Position numbers and translations under genes: made by a program. From Nitrosopumilus piranensis (lineage in GTDB: Archaea; Thermoproteota; Nitrososphaeria; Nitrososphaerales; Nitrosopumilaceae), in NCBI RefSeq assembly GCF_000875775.1, contig NZ_CP010868.1, positions 186,001-250,000 on the forward strand: DNA of 64,000 bases, in the 5' to 3' direction. The stretch's first letter is position 1. Each line of letters starts with the position of its first letter. Below the pieces are notes generated by a model, which was given only the letters and a program-made list of their open reading frames with translations, did not search any database and was not told where the DNA came from. This document shows positions 24,916 to 33,937 of the stretch, one piece after another.

Positions 24916-25568
24916 TTGTTTTTAGATTTTGTAAGCGCAATAATTGCAATTACTATTGCTATTATACCAACACCAATTCCTGCATAACCTACATCCATTT
25001 GTTGTCTTGTTTCTTCTAGATTACTGACAGAGTCCTTTAGATTTCCAATATTTTCAATGAGCGCAGTATGTCCATCAATCATTTGTTGTACAGTAATATC
25101 AGAAGGTTCAGGAAATTCAATGTATGCTCGTTCTGCAACTTTTGGTGGATGCATTGATAAACTAATTGGAGTGTCTTCAATGGCGCCCAACACATTTGCT
25201 TGATAAAATCCTGATACAGTTGGGTTAACAAATGCATAATATTTTCCAGGAATGTCATGATCAGGTGAAAGTGGTAGTGTAATCATTTCATCTTTGTAAA
25301 TTAATTGCATCTTTAGAGTTTTTTTTAATCCTTCAATTCCATTTTGAAATTGTTGCGATTCTGCACATTTTCTTGGTTCTGAAATTTCAGGACATGGTAT
25401 TAGAGGACTAGCATAGAATTCAATGGCATTAGTATCACCAGAAACAACTGGTTCATTCATCCAGCCAATCTCTACCCGATATTCCCCCACAGCATCAATA
25501 GTGTGCCCATATGCGACACTAATCATACCTGGAATAACTAGCAATAGAAGTAAAATGCTTAGTTTCAT
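24912..25568 (-). CDS. exported protein with C-terminal membrane helix, possibly metal-binding
   Basis: 218 residues. A signal peptide ends near AYG, leaving mature protein starting HTIDAVGEY. A histidine at the new N-terminus is a feature of copper proteins such as CopC, but this is only an inference. The main part is beta-rich with a possible disulfide pair (IPCPEI and KCAESQ). A coiled-coil-like stretch (LIENIGNLKDSVSNLEETRQQM) leads to a transmembrane helix (IGVGIIAIVIAIIAL) and basic tail. A TATA-like element TTTTAA (minus strand, 25591-25596) precedes the ATG by 25.5 nt. Confidence 0.65.
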   Translation of the reverse strand: MKLSILLLLLVIPGMISVAYGHTIDAVGEYRVEIGWMNEPVVSGDTNAIEFYASPLIPCPEISEPRKCAESQQFQNGIEGLKKTLKMQLIYKDEMITLPLSPDHDIPGKYYAFVNPTVSGFYQANVLGAIEDTPISLSMHPPKVAERAYIEFPEPSDITVQQMIDGHTALIENIGNLKDSVSNLEETRQQMDVGYAGIGVGIIAIVIAIIALTKSKNN

Positions 25569-25653
25569 ACTAAAAAAATCTAATTTGATATTAAAAATGT
25601 TATATCATATTTCTTAAAATGAATTTTAATCATAAATTCGATATTTGTACCAA

Positions 25654-27099
25654 TCAGGCATCAGCATACATTGAAACTTCCCATGCAGTAGGAGTTTGGG
25701 CAAATGCAACATATTCTTTGTATTTTAATTCAGAATAGACATCAAGAAAATCTTTTGTGAAAACATCTTCAAGGAATTTTGAATCAGATGACAAAGAATC
25801 AAGAGCTCCCTTTAATGAGACAGGTAATGAACCAATTTTGTATTCTCTTTTCTTTTCTGGAGAGAGTTTGTAGACATTTTCTTCAATTGGATCACCAGGA
25901 TCAATTTTATTTTTAATTCCATCCAAGCCTGCAAGCAATAATGCAGCTTCTAGAAGATAGATGTTTGCAGTAGGATCAGGAACTCTGTATTCAAGCCTCT
26001 TACTTTTTTCTTGGTTTCGATTATACATTGGAACCCTTATTGCAGCTGATCTATTACCCAATCCCCAACAAACATTGACTGGTGCCTCAAATCCAGGAAC
26101 TAGACGTTTGTATGAATTTGTTGTAGGATTTGAAATTGCACATAATGCTGATGCATGACTCAAAATTCCTCCAATGTAATATCTTCCAGTCTGACTCATT
26201 TGTGCTTGTTCATCATCTTTATCATACATTACATTTGATTTGCCATTCCACAAGCTTTGGTGAGTATGCATAGCTGATGCATTATCACCAAAAATTGGTT
26301 TTGGCATAAATGTTGCAACCTTATTTTTTCGTTTAGCTTTTACTTTAACTAAATTTTTCACTCCAATCACATGATCAGCCATCTGAATCATTTCATCATA
26401 TTCAAGATTAATTTCACATTGACCAGAAGTTGCAACTTCATGATGTTCAGCCTCTATCCTAATTCCAAAATAGTTATACAAATCATCACATACATCTTTT
26501 CTAAATCCCTCAAGAGTATCCTTAGGTTGAGATGGATAGTATCCTTCTTTGATATCTATAGCAGTACTTACATTTCCTTTAGCCCATGGAGATTCTTTAG
26601 ATTCAATAGAATAACCAGAGCCTCCATACGAATGTGTTGCAGCATATGGAGATGGGTAAACATTGATAGTATCGAATACAAAAAATTCTATTTCTGGACC
26701 CCAATTTGTATGGGTAAATCCAAACTCTTTGAGTTTCTTTGATGCCTTGTATGCAATACCTCTTGAATCCCTATTGTATCTTGAGCTTTCATCTGTACTT
26801 CCATCATACAAATCACAAAATATTCTAGCATTTTTTCTATTTCCAGGATCATAATCAGATGGAAGAATTTTAAATGAAGTGGGATCAGGCATTAAAATCA
26901 TATCAGAATTATTTACAGATTTGAATCCAACAATTGAGCTTGCATCTAATTTTTCAAGACCGTTTACAAAGCTATTTTTATCAATTGCATAGCTCGGCAT
27001 TCCAACATTATGCAGTTCACCAAAAATATCAACAAACCAAAAATCAATAAATGAAATTTTTTCATCTTTGATAGTTTGTAATACTTGATCTGCGTTCAA
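25654..27099 (-). CDS. glnA: glutamine synthetase type I (copy 1)
   Basis: 481 residues. It makes glutamine from glutamate, ammonia and ATP. Core motifs are GPEIEFFVFD, HEVATSGQCEINLEY (metal and ammonia site), KPIFGDNASAMHTHQSLW (ATP) and NRSAAIRVP (glutamate site). Near residue 400 is EENVYKLSPEKK, with a tyrosine at the position adenylylated in bacterial GSI-beta. No adenylyltransferase is in the window, so that control is not shown. TTG start at 27099. A second glutamine synthetase lies at 41853-43313 with phenylalanine at this place. Confidence 0.93.
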   Translation of the reverse strand: MNADQVLQTIKDEKISFIDFWFVDIFGELHNVGMPSYAIDKNSFVNGLEKLDASSIVGFKSVNNSDMILMPDPTSFKILPSDYDPGNRKNARIFCDLYDGSTDESSRYNRDSRGIAYKASKKLKEFGFTHTNWGPEIEFFVFDTINVYPSPYAATHSYGGSGYSIESKESPWAKGNVSTAIDIKEGYYPSQPKDTLEGFRKDVCDDLYNYFGIRIEAEHHEVATSGQCEINLEYDEMIQMADHVIGVKNLVKVKAKRKNKVATFMPKPIFGDNASAMHTHQSLWNGKSNVMYDKDDEQAQMSQTGRYYIGGILSHASALCAISNPTTNSYKRLVPGFEAPVNVCWGLGNRSAAIRVPMYNRNQEKSKRLEYRVPDPTANIYLLEAALLLAGLDGIKNKIDPGDPIEENVYKLSPEKKREYKIGSLPVSLKGALDSLSSDSKFLEDVFTKDFLDVYSELKYKEYVAFAQTPTAWEVSMYADA

Positions 27100-27176
27100 C
27101 GATATTTTTAGAAAATCAATTTACTAATGTTATCAAGTAAGATAGATTTGTCAAGATGGTCAGGTAAATTATAAAA

Positions 27177-28523
27177 TTAACTGCTTTTTGATGCTTTGAT
27201 GGCATTTAATTCATCTTCAAAGAAGAATTTTTCACCAAATGCAGGTTTTAGATCATCTAACCAAATTGCATTTTCATCATATTTTGCAAAAAATGACTCT
27301 TTAACCCAATCTGGGTTTCGTCCTTGTAAAAATCTCAAAACCAGTAATTTTTGACCATTAAATTCCGTAGTTCCAACAACTTGAACTTTTCCAGGAGTTG
27401 CTGACATGCTAGGTCCACGAACAGTTCTTCCTAGTCCACTAACAGAAGAATATGCTTGACTGAAAATTTCATATGCTCTAACAAGTGGAATTCCAAAGTA
27501 ATGTTGAGCTCCTGTATCTCTTACTACAAACATGTAGTATGGTATACAGCCTAACTGAACTTGTTTAGTCCACATTTTTGCCCACATTTTTGCATCATCA
27601 TTGATATGAGCTAAAAGTGGAGATTGTGTTCTGATCTGAGCGCCTGTGTCTCTTACCGCTTTAATTGCAGATTTTACAGCATCAGTTGATAGTTCGTTTA
27701 GATGATTAAAGTGTGCCATAAATGCAAGATGTAATCCACTATCAGTAATCTTTCTAAAAACATCTAACATTTCTTCAGAATCAGAATCAGTCAAGAATTT
27801 GTAAGGCCAATAAGAAAGAGCTTTTGTTCCAATTCTAATTGTTTTAAGATTTGGTAGTTTTGATTCGATTAAAGCATCCACATATTTTGAAAACATCTTT
27901 GCTTTCATAATCATTGGATCACCACCAGTAAAGAGAACATCTGAAATCTCTGGATGCTCTGAAACATATTGAACAAGTTGCTCTCCTTCTTGCATAGCAA
28001 ATTTCATTTCATCCATACCAACAAATTGTGGCCATCTAAAACAAAAACTACAGTACGCATGACAAGTTTGACTTTGACTTGGGAAGAACAAACAAGTTTC
28101 TTTGTATTTATGTTGCATACCATACAACTTTGTTCCATCTTTTAGAGTTGGAACATTTAGTTCCATTTGTCCTGCAGGATGAGGATTAAGTTGTAAACGA
28201 ATTTCGTTAGCGATATTTGCAATTTCTTTTTTATCAGAATTATTTTTTAATGCATTTTCCATTTTTGAATAATGTTCAGGTTTTAGCATACCTTTTTGAG
28301 GAAATGTTAGTACATACATTGGATCAGTAGGAACATTATCCCAATCAATTAATTGCTCAACAACATAGTTGTTTGCCTTAAATGGTAAAACATTTCCTAC
28401 TACTTCCATTTCAAATCGAGTTTCTTCAGAAAGTTTTTCAATTTGTGGGAGAGTACGAAAATTAGATAGTGTGTATGATTTTAGCGAGGGCGATTCATCC
28501 CAAACAGATTCTTGATAGGTCAC
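27177..28523 (-). CDS. KamA-family radical SAM protein (lysine 2,3-aminomutase-like)
   Basis: 448 residues. The radical-SAM cluster motif is CHAYCSFCFRW (CxxxCxxC) near residue 155. DVLFTGGDPMIMKA is the SAM-binding GGDP block. The C-terminal region SGLGRTVRGPSMSATPGKVQVVG matches the aminomutase part, with a lysine in the PLP position (TPGKVQ). Lysine 2,3-aminomutase makes beta-lysine, used by some archaea as an osmolyte precursor. No acetyltransferase partner (AblB) lies next to it, so the product is uncertain. GTG start at 28523. Confidence 0.82.
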   Translation of the reverse strand: MTYQESVWDESPSLKSYTLSNFRTLPQIEKLSEETRFEMEVVGNVLPFKANNYVVEQLIDWDNVPTDPMYVLTFPQKGMLKPEHYSKMENALKNNSDKKEIANIANEIRLQLNPHPAGQMELNVPTLKDGTKLYGMQHKYKETCLFFPSQSQTCHAYCSFCFRWPQFVGMDEMKFAMQEGEQLVQYVSEHPEISDVLFTGGDPMIMKAKMFSKYVDALIESKLPNLKTIRIGTKALSYWPYKFLTDSDSEEMLDVFRKITDSGLHLAFMAHFNHLNELSTDAVKSAIKAVRDTGAQIRTQSPLLAHINDDAKMWAKMWTKQVQLGCIPYYMFVVRDTGAQHYFGIPLVRAYEIFSQAYSSVSGLGRTVRGPSMSATPGKVQVVGTTEFNGQKLLVLRFLQGRNPDWVKESFFAKYDENAIWLDDLKPAFGEKFFFEDELNAIKASKSS

Positions 28524-28641
28524 TTAGTAAGTAATACACATTCCATTGTTAAAGGTTACACGTCAATTACGCACAAAATTTTCAAATTTGGTGAAAAATC
28601 AATCAAATTTTTATCAAAAATGATAATATGGGTTAAACTTT

Positions 28642-28656
28642 CTATTCTACGAATAG
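28642..28656. promoter_or_regulatory. perfect inverted repeat before the MscS gene
   Basis: CTATTC-tac-GAATAG, arms of 6 bp around 3 bp, ending 15 nt before the ATG at 28672. A TATA-like TTAAAC lies at 28633-28638. The palindrome covers the expected transcription start and could be an operator. Function inferred. Confidence 0.4.
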
Positions 28657-28671
28657 GAGATTAAGAGATAC

Positions 28672-30453
28672 ATGGCTGAAGAGATTATTGATGCAGTTGC
28701 AGGGCAAACTAATGAATTTCAGAGTGTAACTGAATTAATTGCGTCTTCTGAGGCTCTTCAAGCAGCATTTTTTGTGTTAATTGTTGGAATTATAGCAATT
28801 GTTTCAGTTTATCGCGTTTTTTCAAAATGGGTAAGATCTCAAAAATTTTACTATGTCAGACCACATCTTTCTAGATTTATTCAAGTAGGAGTATTACCAT
28901 TTTTTGCTATAATTCTAATTACAACTATGAATTTCTATATACAGTCTTTTGATATTTTTGAAGAAGCAAAGATAGAGTTAGAAGAGGTTATCCAAGATGC
29001 AGAAGAATCAATAGAAAGTATTGATAGATTAAGTCCTGCAGAGACATTTGCGAAAATACTTAACAGCATTAACATTTTGGTAATAGGCTATTCAATAGCT
29101 CATCTGATTCCAATAGCACTTAACAAACGACAAAAATCAACTGAAGAAAAAGAAGATTTTGAAGCATGGAAAGAGATGAGAGGATTCAAAGATGATGATG
29201 GAGATTTATTTCATAAACTTTTCAGATGGGTTCCACCTGTAAATACTCCTGAAGATATTTCTGAAGAAGATTTTAAAAAACACTTAGAAACTGATGAGGG
29301 GAGAAAATTTCTTGAAGAGTTTAGGACAACTAAAGGATTGCCTATTGGGAGTTATGAAGAACTTGTAAAAAATCCATTTGAAGAATGGAAAGAAGCTGAA
29401 AGAAAAAAATATCAAGATTACTTTAAGAAATGCGTTTCAGGACATAATCAATCAGGGAAAAAACTAAAAACTGGACAAGAAGATGAAGAAATTTATCCTA
29501 TAGACACATGGAGAGAAGAAAAAAGACTAAACGGATATGATCCAATTATTCCAGGTGGAAGACCTCCTGGATATGCAACAAGAAAGAGAAAAAATCTTCC
29601 AAAATCAATTTCACAGATTTTACCTCTAGGGATTTTTGTTGCCGTAATTGTTGGCATTATTAGTTGGTGGGGAGTAGATCTTATTGTACTTGCTACTGCC
29701 ACAGGAGGACTAGCAATTGGAATTGGTTTAGCATTGCAAGAAACAATGCAGAACTATTTTGCATATATTTTGATTCGCAAAGATAAGATATTTTCTGAAG
29801 GAGAGAGAATATTGTTAGATACAGGATATAATGGGTATGTCCACAAAATTACGCCTAGAGTAACCTATATCAGAAATGCACTAAACGAATCTTTTGCAGT
29901 AATTCCCACAAGACAATTAGTAAATTCTCAGATTATCAACTATTCAAAAGAGATCAAGATGGTACCTGCAATAGTAGAAGTAGGTGTTTCATATCTTAAT
30001 GATCCTAAACAAGTTGCAGCAATTCTTGTTAAAGTTGGAAAGCGCGGGATGAAAGAGATAGTAGATGATAAACAAAGACACCTCGTTGTACAATTAAGAT
30101 GTCCATATCTCGATGAAAACAAACCAAGTTGTGGATGTGATAAGGATATTCATGTAGATATAGCTCAGCCAGTTGTAAGATTTAATCAATTCAATGATTC
30201 ATCATTAGATTTTTCATTATGGCTTTATGTAAGAGATTATGGGGCTCAATTCAAGGCTAAAACTGAAATGAGAATGATCATGTATGAAGAATTCAAAAAA
30301 TATGATATTAGAATTCCATGGCCAATTAGAACTGTATATCAAGGAGATGAAAAACGTGAACAAGAGGAAATTGATAGGCTTACAGAACAAAGAAAGGGAG
30401 TTATTGATGAATATGGTGTTGGTGATATTGGTCGCGGCAGTGGAGAAGACTAA
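28672..30453 (+). CDS. large MscS-family mechanosensitive channel
   Basis: 593 residues, twice the size of bacterial MscS. Three helices lie at about 30-48, 68-88 and 128-148. A 165-residue hydrophilic insert then separates them from two more, about 315-335 and 338-365. The last (LATATGGLAIGIGLALQETMQNYFAY) is the pore helix. The beta domain follows (FSEGERILLDTGYNGYVHKI...VIPTRQLVNSQIINYS). Near residue 480 it has CPYLDENKPSCGCDKD, three cysteines that could bind a metal or form a disulfide. It would release solutes on osmotic down-shock. Confidence 0.85.
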   Translation: MAEEIIDAVAGQTNEFQSVTELIASSEALQAAFFVLIVGIIAIVSVYRVFSKWVRSQKFYYVRPHLSRFIQVGVLPFFAIILITTMNFYIQSFDIFEEAKIELEEVIQDAEESIESIDRLSPAETFAKILNSINILVIGYSIAHLIPIALNKRQKSTEEKEDFEAWKEMRGFKDDDGDLFHKLFRWVPPVNTPEDISEEDFKKHLETDEGRKFLEEFRTTKGLPIGSYEELVKNPFEEWKEAERKKYQDYFKKCVSGHNQSGKKLKTGQEDEEIYPIDTWREEKRLNGYDPIIPGGRPPGYATRKRKNLPKSISQILPLGIFVAVIVGIISWWGVDLIVLATATGGLAIGIGLALQETMQNYFAYILIRKDKIFSEGERILLDTGYNGYVHKITPRVTYIRNALNESFAVIPTRQLVNSQIINYSKEIKMVPAIVEVGVSYLNDPKQVAAILVKVGKRGMKEIVDDKQRHLVVQLRCPYLDENKPSCGCDKDIHVDIAQPVVRFNQFNDSSLDFSLWLYVRDYGAQFKAKTEMRMIMYEEFKKYDIRIPWPIRTVYQGDEKREQEEIDRLTEQRKGVIDEYGVGDIGRGSGED

Positions 30454-30492
30454 TCTTCTCAAAACTTAAGAATCCCTACAGATCACAATTTC

Positions 30493-31371
30493 TTGTTGAC
30501 AAAATTATCAGTAATATGTGGAAAAGCATCAGAAGATTTGGGGGGAAAATTAGCAAAAAAAGTAAATGCAAATCTAGTGAAATCAGACGTAAGAGTTTTT
30601 CCTGATGGAGAGAGCAAGATCACATTGAAAGGAAACATATCAAAAATAAAATCAGTTGTAGTACAATCATTTTATCCACCCGTTGATACCAATCTAATTC
30701 AAGCATTATCAATGATTTCAAAAGTTAAAGAAACATCATCTGAAGTGATTGCTGTGATTCCATATATGGGATATGCAAGACAAGATAGAGAATTTTTGCC
30801 AGGTGAAGTAATCACAATGAAGGTTTTAGCAAAATTATTCAAAGGTGCAGGAGCATCAAAAATTATTGCAGTAGACATTCACAGTCTAATTGGGCTTAAA
30901 CATTTTACGATAAAAACAAAAAATATCTCAGCAATTCCAGATTTAGCCATATATTTTAAGAAATTGAGCCTAAAAAATCCATTAATTGTTTCGCCTGATC
31001 AAGGTGGAAAAGAGAGAGCAAAAGAATTTGCAAAACAGATGGAAATAGACTACATTGCTCTAGATAAAAAGAGAGATAGAAAAACAGGAAAAGTAGAGAT
31101 TAAAACTAAAAAGGTAGATGTAGTTGGAAGAGATCTAATTTTAGTTGATGACATGATAAGTACAGGTGGCAGTATAATTAATGCAACAAAATTTCTGAAA
31201 AAAGAAAAGTGTGGCAGAGTATTTGTTGCATGTACTCATGCTCTTTTAATGAATGATGCTGGAAAAAAAATAAAAAAATCAGGAGTCACTAAGATTGTAA
31301 GTACAAATACAATTCCTGGAAAAACATCAATAGTTGATGTATCAAATACAATTGCAAAGGCAATAGTATAA
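30493..31371 (+). CDS. prs: ribose-phosphate pyrophosphokinase (PRPP synthetase)
   Basis: 292 residues. It makes PRPP from ribose 5-phosphate and ATP for nucleotides, histidine and tryptophan. Visible blocks are VFPDGESKITL, YMGYARQDREFLPGE (ATP flap), VDIHS and the PRPP loop LILVDDMISTGGS. Start is one of two adjacent TTG codons at 30493 and 30496. It opens a four-gene operon: trmG10-like overlaps by 1 nt, then rnz and sir2 with 4-nt overlaps. It has no obvious regulatory fusion. Confidence 0.92.
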   Translation: MLTKLSVICGKASEDLGGKLAKKVNANLVKSDVRVFPDGESKITLKGNISKIKSVVVQSFYPPVDTNLIQALSMISKVKETSSEVIAVIPYMGYARQDREFLPGEVITMKVLAKLFKGAGASKIIAVDIHSLIGLKHFTIKTKNISAIPDLAIYFKKLSLKNPLIVSPDQGGKERAKEFAKQMEIDYIALDKKRDRKTGKVEIKTKKVDVVGRDLILVDDMISTGGSIINATKFLKKEKCGRVFVACTHALLMNDAGKKIKKSGVTKIVSTNTIPGKTSIVDVSNTIAKAIV

Positions 31372-32318
31372 TGCCAGAAAGTTTTTTTGTATTATCTAAA
31401 GATCAATTAGAAATTGCAATAGATGAAATTATTGCAATAGCTAAAACTTTTGATAGATTTTCTAAAGTTAAAGTTATTTCTAATTTAGTAGTAATTCAAT
31501 CAAAAACTAACTGGTATGAAATTTCAAAACGAGCATCATTTGTTAAAGTATCAGGGCAAATATTACGAAAAATGTCAGGACTATTCTTAGATGAAGAAAA
31601 TTTTGAAATATTAAAAAATGCCAAAACTTTTGTTTGTAGAATTATTAACCTGTCTTCAAATCAGTTCAATATTCCAGAATTAGAGAATTCTATGGGAGAT
31701 ATGATATCAAAATTCTCTAACGCTAAAGTCAAACTTGAAAATCCAGATATTACAGTATACCTAATTTTTACTAAAAAAGAGAACTTTTTTGGATTCTCAA
31801 AAAGATTCAAAGAAAAAAAGAGGCCAAGAAAAGCAATAACTCAACCACATGAATTAGACTGGAAATTGACAAGGGCAATGATTAATCTAATTGGGTTAAA
31901 AGAAGGAGAAACTGTATGTGATCCGTTTTGTGGAACAGGTACAACGCTTTTAGAAGCAGAATCGATGGGAATTCATGCAATTGGATTAGATTTTGATAAG
32001 AAGATGGTAGAAATTACTAAAAAAAATCTTAAAGAAAATGGATACAAATCACAAGTAATTCATTCAGATTTTCAAGAAATCAAGAACATATCTGAAAAAT
32101 TTGATGGTGTTGTTACTGATTTTCCATACGGAAAAACATCAAAAACATCAGAAAAACCTGAAGAAATTATAAAGAAATTTGTGGCTATAATGCCAAAAAG
32201 AAAGAAGATGGCTATTATGTACAAAAAAGAATTTGGAGACAATCTGAAACTAAGAGGATTAAAAAAATATCAGATCTATAGGCATAAAAGCTTGACAAGG
32301 ACAATTTTGATTAAATGA
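31371..32318 (+). CDS. tRNA guanosine-N2 methyltransferase (TrmG10/Trm11-like)
   Basis: 315 residues. The N-terminal 130 residues form a THUMP-like region. The C-terminal Rossmann domain has VCDPFCGTGTTLLEAESMGIHAIGLDFD (SAM-binding) and TDFPYGKTSKTSE, a DFPYG form of the N/DPPY catalytic motif. Such enzymes methylate G10 (archaeal TrmG10) or a similar guanosine. It overlaps prs by 1 nt and rnz by 4 nt. The exact target nucleoside is inferred from family only. Confidence 0.82.
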   Translation: MPESFFVLSKDQLEIAIDEIIAIAKTFDRFSKVKVISNLVVIQSKTNWYEISKRASFVKVSGQILRKMSGLFLDEENFEILKNAKTFVCRIINLSSNQFNIPELENSMGDMISKFSNAKVKLENPDITVYLIFTKKENFFGFSKRFKEKKRPRKAITQPHELDWKLTRAMINLIGLKEGETVCDPFCGTGTTLLEAESMGIHAIGLDFDKKMVEITKKNLKENGYKSQVIHSDFQEIKNISEKFDGVVTDFPYGKTSKTSEKPEEIIKKFVAIMPKRKKMAIMYKKEFGDNLKLRGLKKYQIYRHKSLTRTILIK

Positions 32319-33214
32319 AACTTGTATTTCTGGGAACATCAGCTGCTCAACCCACGGAAAATAGAGGTTTGTCATGTATTTGTCTTGAAAGAGAAGGAGA
32401 GATTCTTATGTTTGATGCCGGTGAAGCTGCACAAATTTCCTATATGAAATCAGGATTAGGATGGAATAAAAAAATGAAAATTTTTGTAACACATCTTCAT
32501 GGAGATCATTGTGTAGGAATTCTAGGGTTATTACAAACAATGTCTATGCAAAATAGAACTGAAACATTAGAAATTTTTGGACCAAGTGGAATCGAAGAAT
32601 TCATTGCTGCAAATATCAAAGTATTAAATTTTGGATTATCATTTCCAGTTTTAATAAATACAATAAAAGATGAAAAAATTTTTGAAAATGAGAAATTTTC
32701 AATACGAGCATGTAAAGCAAATCATTCAATTGTTGCATACTCATATTTATTTGAAGAAAAAGACAAACCAGGAAGGTTTAATGTTAAAAAAGCTAAGGAA
32801 TTAGGCATACCTGAAGGAGATTTATGGAATAAATTACAAAATGGAAAGGAGATCATAATTAATGAAAAGACAATAAAGCCAGAACAAGTTTTAGGTGAAA
32901 AACGTCGTGGTAAAAAAATAGGCATTTCAGGAGATACAATGCCTACACAAGAATTAGAAAAATTTTTTGAAGAGTGTGATTATCTTGTTTTTGATTCTAC
33001 ATTTCTTGATACAGAAAAACAGAAAGCTCAGGACACATGTCATTCAACTGCAAAACAGGCAGCAACATTAGGAAAGAATGCAAACGTGAGGAATCTTATT
33101 CTCACACATTTTTCTGCCAGATACAAAGATGAGGTTGAACATTTGAATGAAGCAAAAGAAATTCATAATTCTGTTATAACTGCTAGAGATCTTCTAGAAA
33201 TTGAAATTAAATGA
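32315..33214 (+). CDS. rnz: ribonuclease Z (tRNase Z)
   Basis: 299 residues of the short tRNase Z type. The metallo-beta-lactamase motif HLHGDHCVGILG is intact, with later metal histidines in CKANHSIV and THFSARY and an aspartate in SGDTMP. It cleaves the 3' trailer of pre-tRNA, leaving the discriminator base for CCA addition. This fits the tRNA methyltransferase before it in the operon and the CCA enzyme at 36300. Overlaps both neighbours by 4 nt. Confidence 0.92.
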   Translation: MKLVFLGTSAAQPTENRGLSCICLEREGEILMFDAGEAAQISYMKSGLGWNKKMKIFVTHLHGDHCVGILGLLQTMSMQNRTETLEIFGPSGIEEFIAANIKVLNFGLSFPVLINTIKDEKIFENEKFSIRACKANHSIVAYSYLFEEKDKPGRFNVKKAKELGIPEGDLWNKLQNGKEIIINEKTIKPEQVLGEKRRGKKIGISGDTMPTQELEKFFEECDYLVFDSTFLDTEKQKAQDTCHSTAKQAATLGKNANVRNLILTHFSARYKDEVEHLNEAKEIHNSVITARDLLEIEIK

Positions 33215-33936
33215 TGTTTGATTCAATAAAAGACCAAATTAGAGATGTAAAGAAAATTGTTTTTGTTACCGGTGCAGGAATTTCACAAGAAAGTGGAATT
33301 CCAACATTTAGGGGTAAGGATGGGTTATGGAGAAATTATGATGCTATGAAATTAGCCACGATTAATGCATTTTATGATAATCCAAAACTAGTTTGGGAGT
33401 GGTATAATGAAAGAAGAAAGAATATTTTTTCAGCACATCCAAATGAAGGTCATAAAGCAATAGCAGACCTAGAAAAATATGTTGATGTTGTAATTTTAAC
33501 ACAAAATATTGATGGACTGCATCAAAAGGCTGGAAGTACTCAAGTACTAGAGTTACATGGCAGTATTGTAAAAATAAAGTGTACTGTTTGTGATTTCAAG
33601 GATGAGATAATGACTGATTTTTCTGATAGTCCTCCATTATGCAAGTGTGGAAATATTCTCAGGCCAGATGTTGTTTGGTTTGGAGAATCCCTGCCACAAG
33701 ATGTTTGGCAAGAAGCAATAATTCATGCAAATCAATGTGACTTGATGGTAATTGCCGGCACATCACTTGTAGTGTCTCCTGCAAATACACTGCCAATATA
33801 TGCAAAACAAAATAATGCATTGTTAATAGAAGTTAATCCAGAAGATACTGAAATGTCATTGGAGATGGATCTTGCTATAAGAAATACTAGTGCAAATACA
33901 TTACCAAAACTAATCTCATTGTTTAGAGAAAATTAG
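33211..33936 (+). CDS. NAD-dependent deacetylase (sirtuin, Sir2 family)
   Basis: 241 residues. NAD-site motifs are TGAGISQESGIPTFRG and TQNIDGLHQKAG. The catalytic histidine is in LELHGSI. A zinc knuckle is formed by CTVC and CKC (KCTVCDFKDEI, PLCKCGNI). It removes acyl groups from lysine with NAD; in archaea the chromatin protein Alba is a known substrate. Last gene of the prs operon, overlapping rnz by 4 nt. Two ATGs are adjacent at the start. Confidence 0.92.
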   Translation: MMFDSIKDQIRDVKKIVFVTGAGISQESGIPTFRGKDGLWRNYDAMKLATINAFYDNPKLVWEWYNERRKNIFSAHPNEGHKAIADLEKYVDVVILTQNIDGLHQKAGSTQVLELHGSIVKIKCTVCDFKDEIMTDFSDSPPLCKCGNILRPDVVWFGESLPQDVWQEAIIHANQCDLMVIAGTSLVVSPANTLPIYAKQNNALLIEVNPEDTEMSLEMDLAIRNTSANTLPKLISLFREN

Positions 33937-33937
33937 G

